This document shows positions 24,078 through 35,550 of a stretch of DNA of 64,000 nt, piece after piece; within the stretch, counting starts at the first letter, position 1, and every line of letters starts with the position of its first letter. The translations under genes and the position numbers were made by a program. The stretch is taken from contig NZ_CP022355.1 of the NCBI RefSeq assembly GCF_002216855.1, positions 744,001-808,000 on the forward strand, written 5' to 3'. Source of the DNA: Paraphotobacterium marinum. Lineage in GTDB: Bacteria; Pseudomonadota; Gammaproteobacteria; Enterobacterales; Vibrionaceae. The notes beneath the pieces are model-generated. The model worked only from the letters and a program-made list of their open reading frames with translations. It made no database searches and was not told the DNA's origin.

Positions 24078-24813
24078 TGAATAATTATATTTGTGGTTTA
24101 CACTCAATAAACTCAGTGGTAACTCACGAACCGGAAAGAATTAAAACAATATTTATATTGAAAGAAAAAAAGATGATAAATATAAGGAAATTAGCAATAA
24201 ATTAAAGAACTATGGTATTTCAGTTCAGAGCGTTACTCATAGGTTTTTTGATCAAAAATTTTCTAATGTATCACATCAAGGAATAGCAGCAGAGGTAAAG
24301 CCTAAAAGAGAATTAAATGAAAAAGATTTGGATGATATTATAGCAAATAATCCCAATCGATGTACATTATTAGCTCTAGATGGAGTAACCGATCCTCATA
24401 ATCTTGGTGCGTGTTTGAGAAATGCAGATGCAGCAAAGGTTTCGGCAATAATTATACCGAAAGATAGATCTGTTAGCTTAAATCATACAGTTTCTAAAAT
24501 TGCCAGTGGAGCTGCAGAGATTATTCCTGTAATTAAAGTTGTGAACTTAAGTAGAGTATTAAATCAATTGAAAGAAAAAAATTTCTGGATTTCAGGATTT
24601 GATGGAGATGGAACGAAAAATCTTTACGAACACAAGTTTGATTCCTTAAATGTATTAGTTATGGGAGCAGAAGGAGCAGGGTTGCGTAATTCCACGAAGA
24701 AAAATTGTGATTTTTTACTTAAAATCCCAATGTTGGGCTCTGTTTCAAGCTTAAACGTTTCCGTTGCTACAGGAATTGCTTTATATGAAGTTGTGAGACA
24801 AAATAAAACTTGA
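24077..24813 (+). pseudogene. rlmB: 23S rRNA (guanosine-2'-O)-methyltransferase RlmB, one frameshift
   Basis: RlmB methylates G2251 of 23S rRNA. The ATG at 24077 opens with NNYICGLHSINSV, typical of the substrate-binding domain. The frame is lost at the A7 run 24165-24171, giving an early stop. Adding one A reads through KEKKDDKYKEI into the intact SpoU domain, which contains DGVTDPHNLGACLRNADAA, the VMGAEGAG knot motif and SVSSLNVSVATGIALYE. The repaired protein would have 245 residues, very near the E. coli 243. All catalytic motifs survive, so the lesion is recent, an error, or rescued by slippage. Confidence 0.85.
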
Positions 24814-24872
24814 TTTTATTTTTCGATCATTTATTATTCTACATTCGAAAAACCGGTTTAATTTAGTTCCTT

Positions 24873-24906
24873 GCTTTCAAGACATACCGGAGTCATTTAT
24901 GAAAGC
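24873..24906 (+). promoter_or_regulatory. Putative S6:S18 autoregulatory leader hairpin of rpsF
   Basis: GCTTTCA (24873-24879) pairs with TGAAAGC (24900-24906). Inside it GAC pairs with GTC around a loop containing ACCGGA. Hairpins with CCG/GGA elements in the rpsF 5' UTR are known to bind the S6:S18 complex and repress translation. The segment up to the ATG is unusually G+C-rich for an intergenic region here, suggesting selection. Identity is inferred from position and motif. Confidence 0.5.
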
Positions 24907-24929
24907 TGAATAATCCGTAAGGAGCATAT

Positions 24930-25352
24930 ATGCGTCATTATGAAATTGTTTTTATGGTGCACCCAGATCAAAGCGAGCAAGTAGCTGGCATGATTGAGCG
25001 CTATACAACATTAATTAACGAATCTAATGGTAAAATCCATAGATTAGAAGATTGGGGACGTCGTCAACTGGCATATCCAATTAACAAGTTACACAAAGCT
25101 CATTATGTTTTAATGAACGTTGAAGCAGAGCAAAAAGTAATTGATGAATTAGAGTCTAATTTCCGTTTTAACGACATAGTTATTAGAAATATGATTATGC
25201 GTACAAAAAATGCGGTTACTGAAGCTTCTCCAATGATGAAAGCTAAAGAAGAACGCTTTTCAAAGCGTGAAGAGTCTCAGTCAGTTAATGAAAATGTTGA
25301 TGATTTAATTGATGATAAAGAGTTAAATCAGTCTGAGCAACCAGAAGGTTAG
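24930..25352 (+). CDS. rpsF: Small ribosomal subunit protein bS6
   Basis: A 140-residue bS6 beginning [18 protein letters not shown]. Residues beyond about 100 form the charged, glutamate-rich tail seen in gammaproteobacteria. It binds the 30S platform as a pair with bS18, which is encoded two genes downstream. A strong TAAGGAG site precedes the ATG. It leads the rpsF-priB-rpsR-rplI operon. Confidence 0.97.
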   Translation: MRHYEIVFMVHPDQSEQVAGMIERYTTLINESNGKIHRLEDWGRRQLAYPINKLHKAHYVLMNVEAEQKVIDELESNFRFNDIVIRNMIMRTKNAVTEASPMMKAKEERFSKREESQSVNENVDDLIDDKELNQSEQPEG

Positions 25353-25354
25353 TA

Positions 25355-25657
25355 ATGCAAAACTTCATGGAGATTGAGGGTTTTATTAAATTTGATATAA
25401 AGTTTTCAACGAGTCCAAGTGGAGTTATTCATTCAGTCTTTTTTGTTGAACATCATTCTATTAGACAGGAAAATAGCTTGAATAGAAAAGCGTATTGTTT
25501 AATAAATGTTGTTGCTAGTGGAAAAGATATTAATCAAAAGGTTAAAAATTTAGTTGAAGGTGTGAAAGTCAAGGTTTGTGGGTTTCTAACTAATAAATCA
25601 TTAGTTAATGGAAGTAGCAGATTGGTTTTACATGCCGAAAATATTGAAATTATTTAA
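25355..25657 (+). CDS. priB: Primosomal replication protein N (PriB)
   Basis: A 100-residue OB-fold protein that binds single-stranded DNA and bridges PriA and DnaT in replication restart. SPSGVIHSVFFVEHHS and the C-terminal LVLHAENIEII match PriB. It starts 2 bases after the rpsF stop, with coupling likely. Its place between rpsF and rpsR is the standard arrangement. Confidence 0.92.
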   Translation: MQNFMEIEGFIKFDIKFSTSPSGVIHSVFFVEHHSIRQENSLNRKAYCLINVVASGKDINQKVKNLVEGVKVKVCGFLTNKSLVNGSSRLVLHAENIEII

Positions 25658-25672
25658 ATTGGGAGATAGCGT

Positions 25673-25900
25673 ATGAGTCGCTTTTTTCGTCGTCGTAAGT
25701 TCTGCCGTTTTACAGCAGAAGGCGTAAATGAAATTGATTATAAAGATATATCTACTTTGAAAAGCTATATCACTGAAGCTGGTAAAATAGTACCAAGTAG
25801 AATTACTGGGACAAGAGCAAAATATCAGCGTCAACTTGCTAGAGCAATTAAACGTTCTCGTTACCTAGCTCTTTTACCTTATACTGATAAGCATCAATAA
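25673..25900 (+). CDS. rpsR: Small ribosomal subunit protein bS18
   Basis: A 75-residue bS18, the exact usual length, with an arginine-rich start ([13 protein letters not shown]) and the conserved [19 protein letters not shown] region that binds 16S rRNA with bS6. GGGAGA precedes the ATG. Confidence 0.98.
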   Translation: MSRFFRRRKFCRFTAEGVNEIDYKDISTLKSYITEAGKIVPSRITGTRAKYQRQLARAIKRSRYLALLPYTDKHQ

Positions 25901-25942
25901 GGTTAAAGTGAATTTAGTAAATTAATAAGAAGGGTTATAACA

Positions 25943-26395
25943 ATGCAAGTTATTCTTTTAGATAAAATTGGTAACCTAGGAAACTTAGGTGATCAAGTTA
26001 CTGTTAAATCAGGTTATGCACGAAATTTTCTTATTCCTAAAGGAAAAGCTGTAATGGCTACAAAAGAAAATGTTAAAATGTTCGATGCTAAGAAAGCTGA
26101 ACTTGAAGCGAAAGTACAAGCAGTTCTTGCTTCAGCAACGGAAAAAGCTCAACAAATCTCAGCACTAGAAGTTGTTACTATTAAATCTAAAGCTGGAGAT
26201 GAAGGTAAGTTGTTCGGTTCTATCGGTACAAAAGATATCGCGGATGCTGTAACACTTGCAGGTGTTGAAATTGTAAAAAGCGAAGTGAAGCTTCCAGAAG
26301 GAGTAATTAGAAGTACAGGTGATTATGATATCACTTTACAATTACATTCAGAAGTTTCAGAGAATATTACTTTAAAAGTAATTGCTGAAGACTAA
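25943..26395 (+). CDS. rplI: Large ribosomal subunit protein bL9
   Basis: A 150-residue bL9. The N-terminal RNA-binding domain ([20 protein letters not shown]), a long connecting helix (about residues 41-75) and the C-terminal domain are all present. It closes the rpsF operon and is followed by a terminator. AGAAGGG lies upstream of the ATG. Confidence 0.98.
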   Translation: MQVILLDKIGNLGNLGDQVTVKSGYARNFLIPKGKAVMATKENVKMFDAKKAELEAKVQAVLASATEKAQQISALEVVTIKSKAGDEGKLFGSIGTKDIADAVTLAGVEIVKSEVKLPEGVIRSTGDYDITLQLHSEVSENITLKVIAED

Positions 26396-26417
26396 TCGTT
26401 TTTTATTTAATCATATG

Positions 26418-26448
26418 AAAATGCATGCATAGTCATGCATTTTTTTTT
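26418..26448. terminator. Terminator between rplI and the DUF481 gene
   Basis: AAAATGCATG (26418-26427) pairs with CATGCATTTT (26434-26443) and runs into a T tract to 26448. The genes converge here and the DUF481 stop codon lies in the T tract. It terminates rplI and may work in both directions. Confidence 0.8.
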
Positions 26449-27322
26449 AGAACAGATATTGAATTTGCACGTTCACTTTGTTGTCGTAATGTGAGTAAGT
26501 TGGAAGTATGTTTGTATTGTAAGTGTAATCATTAGATATACTTAAGGCAAGATTATCTGTAATAGCATTAGTCAAACCTATATTTGCAGTGTAGGCATTA
26601 TTAGAAGAGCCTTCAACTGCTAATAATTTGAAATTTATACTTGTTTTCTTTAAAATTTGCCACTTAAAATTTAATTGTTGGAAAGCCACAGGCTCATTAG
26701 TATTCTCTCTCCTTACACCACTGTCCAGCCCATCTTCATTAAGGTTAGGTTTTTGATAACGCCAACCTGGACCAACTATGAAATCCAAGTAAAATTCACC
26801 ATCATCAATAGCTCTATAGCCCGGGCCAATCAAAATTTGTGCCGTTCTGTAATAAGAATCAAATGAATCAGACACGTAGCTAGCTTCATTATTTACAAAC
26901 CACTTTTGATTTATAAGATACTTTAAACTTACATTATATGAGGAGTTTCTTTCATTAACATTGCCGTCTTCATCTTTACCATAGCCATAAGCCCAACCAA
27001 AATTAGTTTGTACTCTTTTCTGAGTATACTGAAATTGTAAATTAGAGGAGATAGACTGTTTAAATGAGTTACCTGAAGCACTATTAAATCCAAGTAAAAC
27101 TTTGTTCTTCCATACACCTGAAGAGTCTTTTTTGATACTTTTTTTAAGTTGTTGTTTTTGAATCGCTTTAACTTTTTGTTTATTTAAGCCTGATTCAGTT
27201 ATATTTTGCTCTGCTTCTTGTAAAACTTTTTCATCATTTTCTGTAACTTGATTATTTGATGCATGTACCATTAAGCAAGGAAATAATGATAGATTGATAA
27301 GAAAAAACTTTTTACGAAGCAC
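26447..27322 (-). CDS. DUF481 (YdiY-like) outer-membrane beta-barrel protein
   Basis: A 291-residue protein with a signal peptide (hydrophobic residues 5-21, then HASNN) and a polar, lysine-rich linker rich in glutamine to about residue 70. About ten amphipathic strands follow, with alternating aromatic residues, and the protein ends in a terminal Phe as outer-membrane barrels do. The KVLLGFNSASGNS opening and the strand pattern fit DUF481. The family is thought to be a porin-like barrel of unproven function. It is convergent with rplI and divergent from dnaB. Confidence 0.75.
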   Translation of the reverse strand: MLRKKFFLINLSLFPCLMVHASNNQVTENDEKVLQEAEQNITESGLNKQKVKAIQKQQLKKSIKKDSSGVWKNKVLLGFNSASGNSFKQSISSNLQFQYTQKRVQTNFGWAYGYGKDEDGNVNERNSSYNVSLKYLINQKWFVNNEASYVSDSFDSYYRTAQILIGPGYRAIDDGEFYLDFIVGPGWRYQKPNLNEDGLDSGVRRENTNEPVAFQQLNFKWQILKKTSINFKLLAVEGSSNNAYTANIGLTNAITDNLALSISNDYTYNTNILPTYSHYDNKVNVQIQYLF

Positions 27323-27500
27323 AATATATTCCCATTTTTTAAATAATAAAATGATAGTGTAAATTATTAATTTTGATGTTCAACACAATAGATGTCAATA
27401 ATATGTTATTTTTTAATAAGAACTAATTTTATATTCATAATTACTATTAAACACAATTGTAGTATTATAAACAATATTAAAGCTTATTTTAATTAAAATT

Positions 27501-28892
27501 ATGAACAACTTTCAAAAAAGTAATAAAAATAATAATGAAGTAGAAGATTTAAAAGTAGCCCCTCATTCTCTTGAGGCAGAGCAATCGGTTATTGGTGGAT
27601 TATTACTAGATAATGGTCGATGGGATAGTATTGCTGGAAAAGTATCTGAATCTGACTTTTACTCTAAATCTCATAAAGAGATTTTTAAACATATTCATGC
27701 TTTACTAGAAAATAATGAACCTGCGGATTTAATTACACTATCAGAAAAACTAGAAAGCGCTAATCAACTTGATAATATTGGTGGATTTTCATATTTAGCT
27801 GAAATATCAAAAAATACCCCAAGTGCTTCAAATATATTAGCATACGCTAAAATTGTTAGGGAAAGGGCACTAGTTAGAGAAATGATTACTGTTGCAAATG
27901 AAATTGCAGATTCAGGGTATGATCCGAAAGGAAGAACGAGTGCTGATTTACTTGACATAGCAGAAACAAAAGTTTTTTCTATAAATGAGCAAAGACAGGG
28001 TAAATCTGATGGTCCACAGACAATAGATAGCGTCTTAGAAAAGACTCTAGAAAGAATAGAAGAATTGTATCAGTCACCCCATGATGGCATTACGGGCATA
28101 TCCACTGGTTTTGTTGATTTAAATAAGAAAACCGCAGGGTTACAACGCTCTGATCTTATTATCGTGGCGGCAAGACCTTCAATGGGAAAAACCACTTTTG
28201 CAATGAACTTATGCGAAACAGCAGCTATGGAAAGTGATAAACCAGTTTTAATTTTTTCTCTAGAGATGCCTTCCGAACAAATTATGATGAGAATGCTTGC
28301 ATCACTTGCTCGAGTTGATCAAACTAAAATAAGAACGGGCCAACTCGATGACGATGATTGGGCGAGAATTTCATCTACTATGGGGCTTATGATGGAGAAA
28401 AAAAATATGTTTATAGATGATAGTTCTGCCTTAACTCCCACTGAATTAAGATCAAGAGCTAGAAGAGTGGCTAGAGAAAATAATGGACTAAGTTTGATAA
28501 TGGTTGATTATTTACAACTCATGAGAGTTCCAGGTATGACTGAAAATAGAACTCAAGAAATAGCTGAGATCTCTCGTTCATTAAAAGCATTGGCTAAAGA
28601 ATTGAATGTGCCTGTTGTTGCTTTGTCGCAGTTAAATCGTTCTCTTGAACAAAGAGCAGATAAAAGACCTGTAAATTCAGATTTAAGAGAATCAGGAGCT
28701 ATTGAACAAGATGCTGATTTAATCATGTTTATTTACAGAGACGAAGTATATAATGAAGAAACCACTCAAAAAGGAATTGCTGAAATTATTATTGGTAAAC
28801 AGCGTAATGGACCTATTGGTTCAACAAAGTTAACATTTCAAGGACAATTTTCTAGATTCGATAATTATGCTCATCCAGACTTTGAGAACTAA
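27501..28892 (+). CDS. dnaB: Replicative DNA helicase DnaB
   Basis: The hexameric 5'-3' helicase of the replication fork, 463 residues. The N-terminal primase-interacting domain opens with PHSLEAEQSVIGG. The RecA-like domain has Walker A ARPSMGKTT (residues 224-232), Walker B in LIMVDYLQLM and the DnaB motif DLRESGAIEQDAD. No intein or truncation is visible. alr follows by 10 bases. Confidence 0.97.
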   Translation: MNNFQKSNKNNNEVEDLKVAPHSLEAEQSVIGGLLLDNGRWDSIAGKVSESDFYSKSHKEIFKHIHALLENNEPADLITLSEKLESANQLDNIGGFSYLAEISKNTPSASNILAYAKIVRERALVREMITVANEIADSGYDPKGRTSADLLDIAETKVFSINEQRQGKSDGPQTIDSVLEKTLERIEELYQSPHDGITGISTGFVDLNKKTAGLQRSDLIIVAARPSMGKTTFAMNLCETAAMESDKPVLIFSLEMPSEQIMMRMLASLARVDQTKIRTGQLDDDDWARISSTMGLMMEKKNMFIDDSSALTPTELRSRARRVARENNGLSLIMVDYLQLMRVPGMTENRTQEIAEISRSLKALAKELNVPVVALSQLNRSLEQRADKRPVNSDLRESGAIEQDADLIMFIYRDEVYNEETTQKGIAEIIIGKQRNGPIGSTKLTFQGQFSRFDNYAHPDFEN

Positions 28893-28902
28893 ATATAAAT
28901 TG

Positions 28903-29988
28903 ATGAATAATAGAACAGAAATAACTATAGATTTAAAAGCTATTGCTCAAAATATAAAGCGTATAAAAGTACTCGCACCTAATTCTAAAATTTTAAGTGT
29001 CGTAAAGTCAAATGCTTATGGACATGGGCTAGAAAATGTAACTAGTTCTATTGAATATTTGATAGATGCTTTTGGCGTAGCTAGGATCGAAGAGGCTTTA
29101 TTGCTCAGAGCTTCGGGAATTAAAAAGCGAATTCTTTTGTTGGAGGGTTTTTTAGAGAAATCTGAATTGTATATCATCGATAAAGAGCAATTATCATTTG
29201 TAGTTCACAATTTGGAACAATTGGAGTTGTTAAGTAAATTTAGATTTATTTATCATAAACCACAAGTATGGATTAAAGTTGATACTGGAATGAATAGGTT
29301 AGGTATCAATGAATGTGAAGTTGAGCAATTCTTTGAAGTCTTGAATCATAGAGATGACATCATAAAGCCTATTGTTTTGATGAGCCATTTTTCTTGTGCT
29401 GATCATGAAGATAGACATTTTACACAAAGACAGTTATCTAGATTTATGAAGCAATTAACACTGGATAAATGTCAAAGATCAATAGCAAATTCAGCAGGAA
29501 TTTTATTTTATCCTGAAAGTCAACTGGATTGGATTAGACCTGGGATTATTCAATATGGCTTATCACCTCAAGAAAATTCTCTTCCCAAATTTTATAAATT
29601 AGAGCCAGCAATGGAATTATCAGCAACCCTCATATCGATAAAAAAAGTTAAGAAAGACCAACCAGTAGGCTATGGTGCAACTTGGAAAACTCCTGAGGAT
29701 ACTTACTTAGGAGTTATATCGATCGGTTATGGTGATGGCTATCCACGAGAAGCAAACTCAAATACACCAGTTTTTATAAATAATAGATTAGTTTATATCG
29801 CTGGAAGAGTCTCTATGGATATGACTACTGTTAATTTAGGTCCTAAATTACTAGATAAAATCGGAGACAAGGTGATTCTGTGGGGACCTCAGTTACCTAT
29901 TGAGATCGTTGCTAAATCAATGAATACAATAAATTATGAATTGGTTACCAAACTGACGACCAGACCAAAATTAATTTTTAAAAACTAA
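28903..29988 (+). CDS. alr: Alanine racemase
   Basis: A PLP enzyme making D-alanine for peptidoglycan. The PLP lysine is Lys35 in [11 protein letters not shown]. The second catalytic residue, tyrosine, lies in the [11 protein letters not shown] motif. I chose the ATG at 28903 (361 residues); an upstream in-frame ATG at 28867 lies inside dnaB and would add residues not seen in the family. It sits in a dnaB-alr-pgi series, the vibrio order. Confidence 0.95.
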   Translation: MNNRTEITIDLKAIAQNIKRIKVLAPNSKILSVVKSNAYGHGLENVTSSIEYLIDAFGVARIEEALLLRASGIKKRILLLEGFLEKSELYIIDKEQLSFVVHNLEQLELLSKFRFIYHKPQVWIKVDTGMNRLGINECEVEQFFEVLNHRDDIIKPIVLMSHFSCADHEDRHFTQRQLSRFMKQLTLDKCQRSIANSAGILFYPESQLDWIRPGIIQYGLSPQENSLPKFYKLEPAMELSATLISIKKVKKDQPVGYGATWKTPEDTYLGVISIGYGDGYPREANSNTPVFINNRLVYIAGRVSMDMTTVNLGPKLLDKIGDKVILWGPQLPIEIVAKSMNTINYELVTKLTTRPKLIFKN

Positions 29989-30001
29989 TATGGATAAACT
30001 T

Positions 30002-31648
30002 ATGTTACAAAATATTAACCCGACTAAAACAAAATCTTGGAAAAATCTAAATAAATTATTTCAACAATTTGAAGGGACTCAACTGAAAGAATTATTTTTG
30101 AATGAAAAAAGAGTTAAAGAGATGTCTTTAAACTTTCAAAATGATATGTTCTTAGATTACTCCAAAAATCTTCTTAATGAAGAGATCTTAAAAGAGCTTG
30201 TAAATTTAGCAAATGAAACTGGCTTAAAAAGTGCTATTGAACAAATGTTCAAGGGTGAGCGAATAAATACTACTGAAAATAGATCTGTACTTCACACAGC
30301 ATTAAGAAATATGTCTGATGAGTCAATTATTGTAGATGGTCATGATGTAATGCCTGATGTCAAAAACGTACTTGAAAAAATGAAAATCTTTTCAAATGAC
30401 GTGGTTAACGGTGATTGGACGGGCTTTACAGGAAAAGCAATATCTAACATAGTTAATATCGGTATTGGTGGTTCAGATCTTGGTCCTTATATGGTTACTG
30501 AAGCTCTCAAAAATTACAAAAATCGATTAAACATGTATTATGTATCGAATATTGATGGAACGCATATTTCGGAAGTTTTAAAAGACCTAGATCCTGAAAC
30601 AACTTTATTTCTTGTTGCATCCAAAACATTTACAACTCAAGAGACTATGACTAATGCATTTACAGCTCGTTCGTGGTTTCTATCAAGTGCCAAGGATGAG
30701 AGTTTTGTTAAAAAACATTTTGTGGCTTTGTCAACAAATAAACAAAAAGTCGAAGAATTTGGTATTGATATAAACAATATGTTTCCTTTTTGGAATTGGG
30801 TTGGAGGCAGATATTCTTTATGTTCTGCAATTGGGTTATCTATATCACTTTCAATTGGTTTTGATAATTTTCAAGAGCTCCTAACGGGTGCATATGAAAT
30901 GGATTGTCATTTTAGGAAATCTGATTTTTCTGAGAATATGCCGGTTATACTGGCCCTAATTGGTATTTGGTATAATAATTTTTATAATTGTGAAACTGAA
31001 GCAATACTTCCGTATGATCAGTATTTGCATAGATTTTCTGCATATTTTCAGCAGGGTAATATGGAATCAAATGGAAAATCAGTTGATAGAAATGGTCATA
31101 AAGTAGACTATCAAACAGGACCAATTATTTGGGGCGAACCAGGTACTAATGGACAACACGCATTCTATCAGTTAATTCATCAAGGTACGAAAATGATTCC
31201 TTGTGATTTTATAGGATTTGCTCAAAGCCTTAATCCTATTGGAGATCATCATGATAAATTAATGTCCAACTTTTTTGCCCAGACACAGGCACTTGCTTTT
31301 GGTAAAAGCCAAGAAGAAGTTAGGACAGAACTGTCTGAGAAAGGATTATCAGAAAAAGAGATAAATTTAATAACACCATTTAAAATTTTTGATGGAAACA
31401 AGCCAACAAATTCTATTTTAATAAAGAAACTAACGCCAAAAACCCTAGGAAGTTTGATCGCTTTATACGAACATAAAATTTTTGTTCAGGGTATTATTTG
31501 GAATATCTTAAGCTTCGACCAGTGGGGTGTTGAACTGGGTAAAGAGTTGGCAAATAAAATTTTAGATGATTTATCGGGCTCTACGCAGGTTGATTCATAT
31601 GACAATTCAACAAATGAATTAATATCAGTTTACAAAAAATGGAGTTAA
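30002..31648 (+). CDS. pgi: Glucose-6-phosphate isomerase
   Basis: Interconverts glucose-6-phosphate and fructose-6-phosphate. The signatures [42 protein letters not shown] and [16 protein letters not shown] are intact. The ATG at 30002 ([10 protein letters not shown]) matches vibrio N-termini and gives 548 residues; the ATG at 29990 would add four. GGA lies 7 bases upstream. With fbp elsewhere in the window it supports both glycolysis and gluconeogenesis. Confidence 0.96.
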   Translation: MLQNINPTKTKSWKNLNKLFQQFEGTQLKELFLNEKRVKEMSLNFQNDMFLDYSKNLLNEEILKELVNLANETGLKSAIEQMFKGERINTTENRSVLHTALRNMSDESIIVDGHDVMPDVKNVLEKMKIFSNDVVNGDWTGFTGKAISNIVNIGIGGSDLGPYMVTEALKNYKNRLNMYYVSNIDGTHISEVLKDLDPETTLFLVASKTFTTQETMTNAFTARSWFLSSAKDESFVKKHFVALSTNKQKVEEFGIDINNMFPFWNWVGGRYSLCSAIGLSISLSIGFDNFQELLTGAYEMDCHFRKSDFSENMPVILALIGIWYNNFYNCETEAILPYDQYLHRFSAYFQQGNMESNGKSVDRNGHKVDYQTGPIIWGEPGTNGQHAFYQLIHQGTKMIPCDFIGFAQSLNPIGDHHDKLMSNFFAQTQALAFGKSQEEVRTELSEKGLSEKEINLITPFKIFDGNKPTNSILIKKLTPKTLGSLIALYEHKIFVQGIIWNILSFDQWGVELGKELANKILDDLSGSTQVDSYDNSTNELISVYKKWS

Positions 31649-31659
31649 GTTAAAATACT

Positions 31660-31682
31660 GGCGGTTGAACAAATTAACCGCC
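31660..31682 (+). terminator. Hairpin between pgi and dusA without a T tract
   Basis: GGCGGTT (31660-31666) pairs with AACCGCC (31676-31682) around a 9-base loop. It lies 12 bases after the pgi stop and 7 before the dusA ATG. No T run follows, so it could be an mRNA-stabilising hairpin or a translational control element instead. Confidence 0.45.
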
Positions 31683-31688
31683 TAAATT

Positions 31689-32675
31689 ATGATTAAAAAT
31701 ATGCAAAATTATAAATATAAGTTTTCAGTTGCACCTATGCTAGATTGGACAGATAGACACTGTCGCTACTTTTATAGATTAATGAGTCCTAATGTAATGC
31801 TTTATACAGAGATGGTGACTCTTGGTGCAATTATTTATGGCAAGTTTGATTATTTAAAGTTTAATCTTAAAGAAAAGCCCTTATCACTTCAACTGGGTGG
31901 TTCCGATCCAAAACAATTTAAATTGGCAGGGGAATACATAAAAGATAGAGGTTTTACAGAAATCAATTTAAATATCGGCTGTCCTTCTGCTAGAGTACAG
32001 AAAGGAAGTTTTGGGGCATGCTTGATGACAGAACCTGATTTGGTTGCTGAGTGCGTTAATGTAATTCATCGAGAAACTAATTTGCCCATAACAGTCAAAA
32101 CTAGAATTGGTATTGATAATGAAGACAATTATGAATTTCTCTATAATTTTATTGACACCATTGATAAAAAAAGTATCTGTGACACATTTGTAATCCATGC
32201 TAGAAAAGCAATTTTGTCAGGATTAAGCCCAAAAGAGAATAGAGAAATACCTCCTTTAAAATATGATAGAGTTTATAAAATAAAAGAAGATTTTCATGAT
32301 AAAAATATTATAATTAATGGAGGAATTAAGAATATTAATGATTCAATAGATCATCTAAAAAAATTAGATGGTGTTATGATTGGTCGTGAAGTTTATCAAA
32401 ATCCATATATTTTAACAGAAATCGAGCGTGAATTTTATAAATCGAATAATTCGCCAACTAGAAAAGAAGTTGTTGTGTCAATGATGAATTATATTGAAGA
32501 TGAATTATCTAATGGAGCAAAATTAAATCATATTACTCGACATATGTTAGGACTGTTTCATGGAGTACCTGGTGGTAAGAAGTGGAGAAGATTTTTAAGT
32601 GAAAATAGTTATAAAAAAGATGCTGATTTAAAAGTTTTGGAAAACGCACTAACGCTTACGGAAGTAAACGTTTAG
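31689..32675 (+). CDS. dusA: tRNA-dihydrouridine synthase A
   Basis: An FMN enzyme that reduces U20/U20a in tRNA D-loops, 328 residues. SVAPMLDWTDRHCRYF near the N-terminus and NLNIGCPSARVQKGSFGACLM, with the catalytic cysteine in GACLM, place it in the DusA subfamily. The ATG at 31701 is an alternative start. It is convergent with fklB. Confidence 0.94.
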   Translation: MIKNMQNYKYKFSVAPMLDWTDRHCRYFYRLMSPNVMLYTEMVTLGAIIYGKFDYLKFNLKEKPLSLQLGGSDPKQFKLAGEYIKDRGFTEINLNIGCPSARVQKGSFGACLMTEPDLVAECVNVIHRETNLPITVKTRIGIDNEDNYEFLYNFIDTIDKKSICDTFVIHARKAILSGLSPKENREIPPLKYDRVYKIKEDFHDKNIIINGGIKNINDSIDHLKKLDGVMIGREVYQNPYILTEIEREFYKSNNSPTRKEVVVSMMNYIEDELSNGAKLNHITRHMLGLFHGVPGGKKWRRFLSENSYKKDADLKVLENALTLTEVNV

Positions 32676-32689
32676 TACGTGATTACAAA

Positions 32690-33313
32690 TTATATTATAT
32701 CTAATAATTCTACTTCAAAAATTAAAGCTGAGGATGGTGGTATTGCAGCACCAGCACCATTTTCACCATAAGCAAGCTCATGAGGAATATATAGCTTCCA
32801 TTTAGATCCAACAGGCATCATTTGAAGAGCCTCGACCCAACCTTTGATAACTCCATTCACTGGGAATTCGGCTGGCTGTCCTCTAGTAACTGAACTATCA
32901 AAAACAGTACCATCAATTAATTGTCCATGATAATGAACCCTGACTTTATCTGATGATTTTGGTGTTTCACCTTGGCCTTCAGTTATTATTTCATATTGTA
33001 ACCCAGAAGATGTTACAGAAATATTTGGATTTTCTGTCTTGTTCTTTTCTAAAAACTCTTGACCCTTTTTGGCAGCTTCTTTAGCTTGCATTGATTTTTT
33101 TTCTTGTGTCTTACTATGAAGTTCTTGTAAAGCTTCATTAATTTTTTCAACAGATATTTCAGGCTGAATATTTTTCAGCGAGTCTTCTATACCTTTTGAA
33201 ATTGCATTAGTATCTAAGTTTTCAAAGCCACTTTGAACAAGCTGCTGTCCCATTTGTAAACCAATGCCATAACTTGCAATTGATTCATTTGTTTTAAGTT
33301 GGTTATCTGACAT
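32690..33313 (-). CDS. fklB: FKBP-type peptidyl-prolyl isomerase FklB
   Basis: A 207-residue FKBP22-type isomerase. An N-terminal helical dimerisation domain (residues 1-95) is joined to a C-terminal FKBP domain with VHYHGQLIDGTVFDSS and WKLYIPHELAYGENG. No signal peptide is present, so it should be cytosolic. It is divergent from the OapA-like gene, matching the E. coli ytfB/fklB arrangement. Confidence 0.94.
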   Translation of the reverse strand: MSDNQLKTNESIASYGIGLQMGQQLVQSGFENLDTNAISKGIEDSLKNIQPEISVEKINEALQELHSKTQEKKSMQAKEAAKKGQEFLEKNKTENPNISVTSSGLQYEIITEGQGETPKSSDKVRVHYHGQLIDGTVFDSSVTRGQPAEFPVNGVIKGWVEALQMMPVGSKWKLYIPHELAYGENGAGAAIPPSSALIFEVELLDII

Positions 33314-33404
33314 AATTTTATCTTTTTTGTTTTGCTATAAAATGACATACTAGAATAACAGTTTATGATACATTTAGTAAGAAATATTTAAAAAAGGAAA
33401 TCTA

Positions 33405-33695
33405 ATGTTTAAGTTTTCTATTATTGCTAATAGATTTAAATTTATTTGGGTAAACTTAACTTTGAAAAAAAAATGCATAATTGGATTTTTCACTGTTTTG
33501 ATCTTTTGCCTACTTTTTTGGAATACAGATAAGAACTCTGTCAGAAATAAAGCCAATGAAGAAGTGATCATTCTTAATTTACCTCAACAAGATACTAATA
33601 ATATAAATAATTCTGCTGAAGAAAAATTATCATCAAAAATTAGAGAAAAAATAGTACCACTTGATGGAATTAACGTGCCAAATAAAAAAAACTAA
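33405..33695 (+). CDS. Truncated OapA/YtfB-like inner-membrane protein
   Basis: A 96-residue protein with a short basic N-terminus, one membrane segment (about residues 25-40, IIGFFTVLIFCLLFW) and a polar Asn/Gln-rich periplasmic stretch. Its position divergent from fklB and its layout match the N-terminal half of YtfB/OapA, a cell-division-associated protein. The C-terminal glycan-binding LysM-like OapA domain is absent. The coding frame stops 18 bases before the rrn promoter. Assignment rests on synteny and topology; the primary sequence match is weak. Confidence 0.5.
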   Translation: MFKFSIIANRFKFIWVNLTLKKKCIIGFFTVLIFCLLFWNTDKNSVRNKANEEVIILNLPQQDTNNINNSAEEKLSSKIREKIVPLDGINVPNKKN

Positions 33696-33742
33696 TTTTT
33701 TTTAAAAAAAGTGTTGACGTATCTATAAAACATGCGTAGAAT
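33681..33742 (+). promoter_or_regulatory. rrn P1-type promoter with UP-like A/T tracts
   Basis: TTGACG (33714-33719) and TAGAAT (33737-33742) have the ideal 17-base spacing. Phased A and T tracts at 33683-33710 form a plausible UP element. 16S begins about 180 bases downstream. No second promoter of similar quality is apparent. Confidence 0.85.
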
Positions 33743-33773
33743 TCGCAGTCCTAAACAGCAGTAACTTGCTGAA

Positions 33774-33812
33774 GTTCTTTAAAAATATAACTAGATAATC
33801 TGTGTGGGCACT
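33774..33812 (+). promoter_or_regulatory. rrn leader antitermination region (boxA, boxC)
   Basis: GTTCTTTAAAAAT (33774-33786) resembles boxA, and ATCTGTGTGGGCACT (33798-33812) matches the boxC region of the E. coli rrn leader. These recruit Nus factors to make rRNA transcription resistant to termination. Confidence 0.7.
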
Positions 33813-33920
33813 CGTGAATGATAGTCATTAAAAAAGAATTATCAATGAGCTGAGTGACCGAATGAATAGAGATATTCATCACAGTCAATTTATTAATCAG
33901 AATTCATTGAGCCAAAACTT

Positions 33921-35462
<1,542 letters not shown>

Positions 35463-35550
35463 CCTTAAAGGCTATATTGATGTAGTGTCCACACAGATTA
35501 TTTAGTTAAATATTAAAGAGATTTTCAAGATAGTTAATCTTGAAACCCAA

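Noticed and set aside
24328-24813. A separate short SpoU methyltransferase starting at 24328
   Set aside because: The frame upstream in the same register encodes the missing RlmB N-terminal domain after one inserted A, so it is part of broken rlmB and not an independent gene.
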